DNA from: Phenylobacterium haematophilum
Lineage (GTDB): Bacteria; Pseudomonadota; Alphaproteobacteria; Caulobacterales; Caulobacteraceae
Assembly: GCF_014196295.1 (NCBI RefSeq)
Contig: NZ_JACIDK010000001.1
Coordinates: 538,785-602,784 of the forward strand
Length of the DNA stretch: 64,000 bases
Direction: 5' to 3'
Shown here: piece after piece, positions 63,925 through 64,000 of the stretch
Layout: the number at the start of each line of letters is the position of its first letter
How positions within the stretch are numbered: the stretch's first letter is position 1
The notes under the pieces: generated by a model
What the model saw: the letters and a program-made list of their open reading frames with translations, nothing else
The model's database searches: none
Told to the model about the DNA's origin: nothing
Made by a program: the position numbers and the translations under genes

Positions 63925-64000
63925 ATGACGCCGATGACCGCGCCCGTTCTGCAGATTTCGAACCTCGCCAAGTCGGTTCCCGGCGGACGGGTTCTGTTCA
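63925..64000 (+). CDS. ABC transporter ATP-binding protein, 5' end only
   Basis: The frame from ATG 63925 reads MTPMTAPVLQISNLAKSVPGG then RVLF and runs off the window. The pattern LQISNLAKSVPGGRVLF matches the first beta-strand of ABC ATPases, where the A-loop aromatic residue is expected. Walker A lies beyond the edge, so the call rests on 25 residues. Confidence 0.55.
   Translation, partial: MTPMTAPVLQISNLAKSVPGGRVLF

Noticed and set aside
1..64000. CRISPR arrays, tRNA or rRNA genes
   Set aside because: No regularly spaced repeats, cloverleaf-like segments or conserved rRNA stretches were seen by eye in the intergenic regions.

Overview
The window is high-GC alphaproteobacterial DNA, most likely from a member of the Caulobacteraceae (Caulobacter or Phenylobacterium type). 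The evidence is the codon usage, the yfgM-bamB-der, radA-cvpA-purF, alr-dnaB and rpsF-rpsR-rplI blocks, the Tad/Cpa pilus genes and a TonB-dependent receptor. No rRNA, tRNA or CRISPR array was seen. The family assignment is inference from gene content, not from a marker alignment.

Region 1 (1 to about 13.6 kb) is accessory and looks like the right-hand part of an integrative conjugative element or related island. On the minus strand lie a very large methyltransferase-helicase of the strawberry-notch/DarB type (cut by the left edge), a tightly overlapping three-gene operon of small proteins, a 713-residue ParB-like protein and an ArdC-type antirestriction protein. The methyltransferase-helicase, ParB-like and ArdC genes share a conserved 5' leader that can fold into a hairpin just upstream of the start. 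On the plus strand follow a run of hairpins, an AbiEi-type (DUF6088) regulator without a visible toxin, a DUF5131 three-cysteine protein paired with its partner TcmP, and a hipB-hipA module. This defence/persistence cargo has slightly lower GC than the core. A 463-base AT-rich stretch without a convincing gene (13,567-14,029) probably contains the junction with the chromosome.

Region 2 (14 to 25 kb) is chromosomal: a secreted alpha/beta-hydrolase; an Lrp/AsnC regulator divergent from an alanine racemase-D-amino acid dehydrogenase-RidA operon for D-alanine catabolism; an ArsC-like reductase; a small membrane protein followed by an ECF sigma factor, a putative membrane anti-sigma protein and panB; a small Xre regulator; and a cation symporter translationally coupled to a TetR regulator.

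Region 3 (25 to 41 kb) is housekeeping: yfgM-like/bamB/der for outer-membrane and ribosome assembly, a minus-strand run radA-cvpA-purF-SBF transporter-SDR, a Yip1 protein, a second alanine racemase beside dnaB, and a TonB-dependent receptor.

Region 4 (41 to 50 kb) holds a five- to six-gene operon (DUF4129, DUF4350, MoxR ATPase, DUF58, SpoIIM-like, RDD), a convergent membrane protein, the S6-S18-L9 ribosomal operon and an exported peroxiredoxin. Region 5 (50 to 57 kb) is a reduced Tad cluster cpaB-cpaC-cpaE-cpaF-tadB-tadC without pilin, prepilin peptidase or cpaD. Region 6 (57 to 64 kb) has purC, a DUF3667 protein, a DsbA-like isomerase and an atypical SDR divergent from an HxlR regulator, a secreted prolyl-oligopeptidase-type peptidase, an acyl-CoA thioesterase-like protein and the start of an ABC ATPase.
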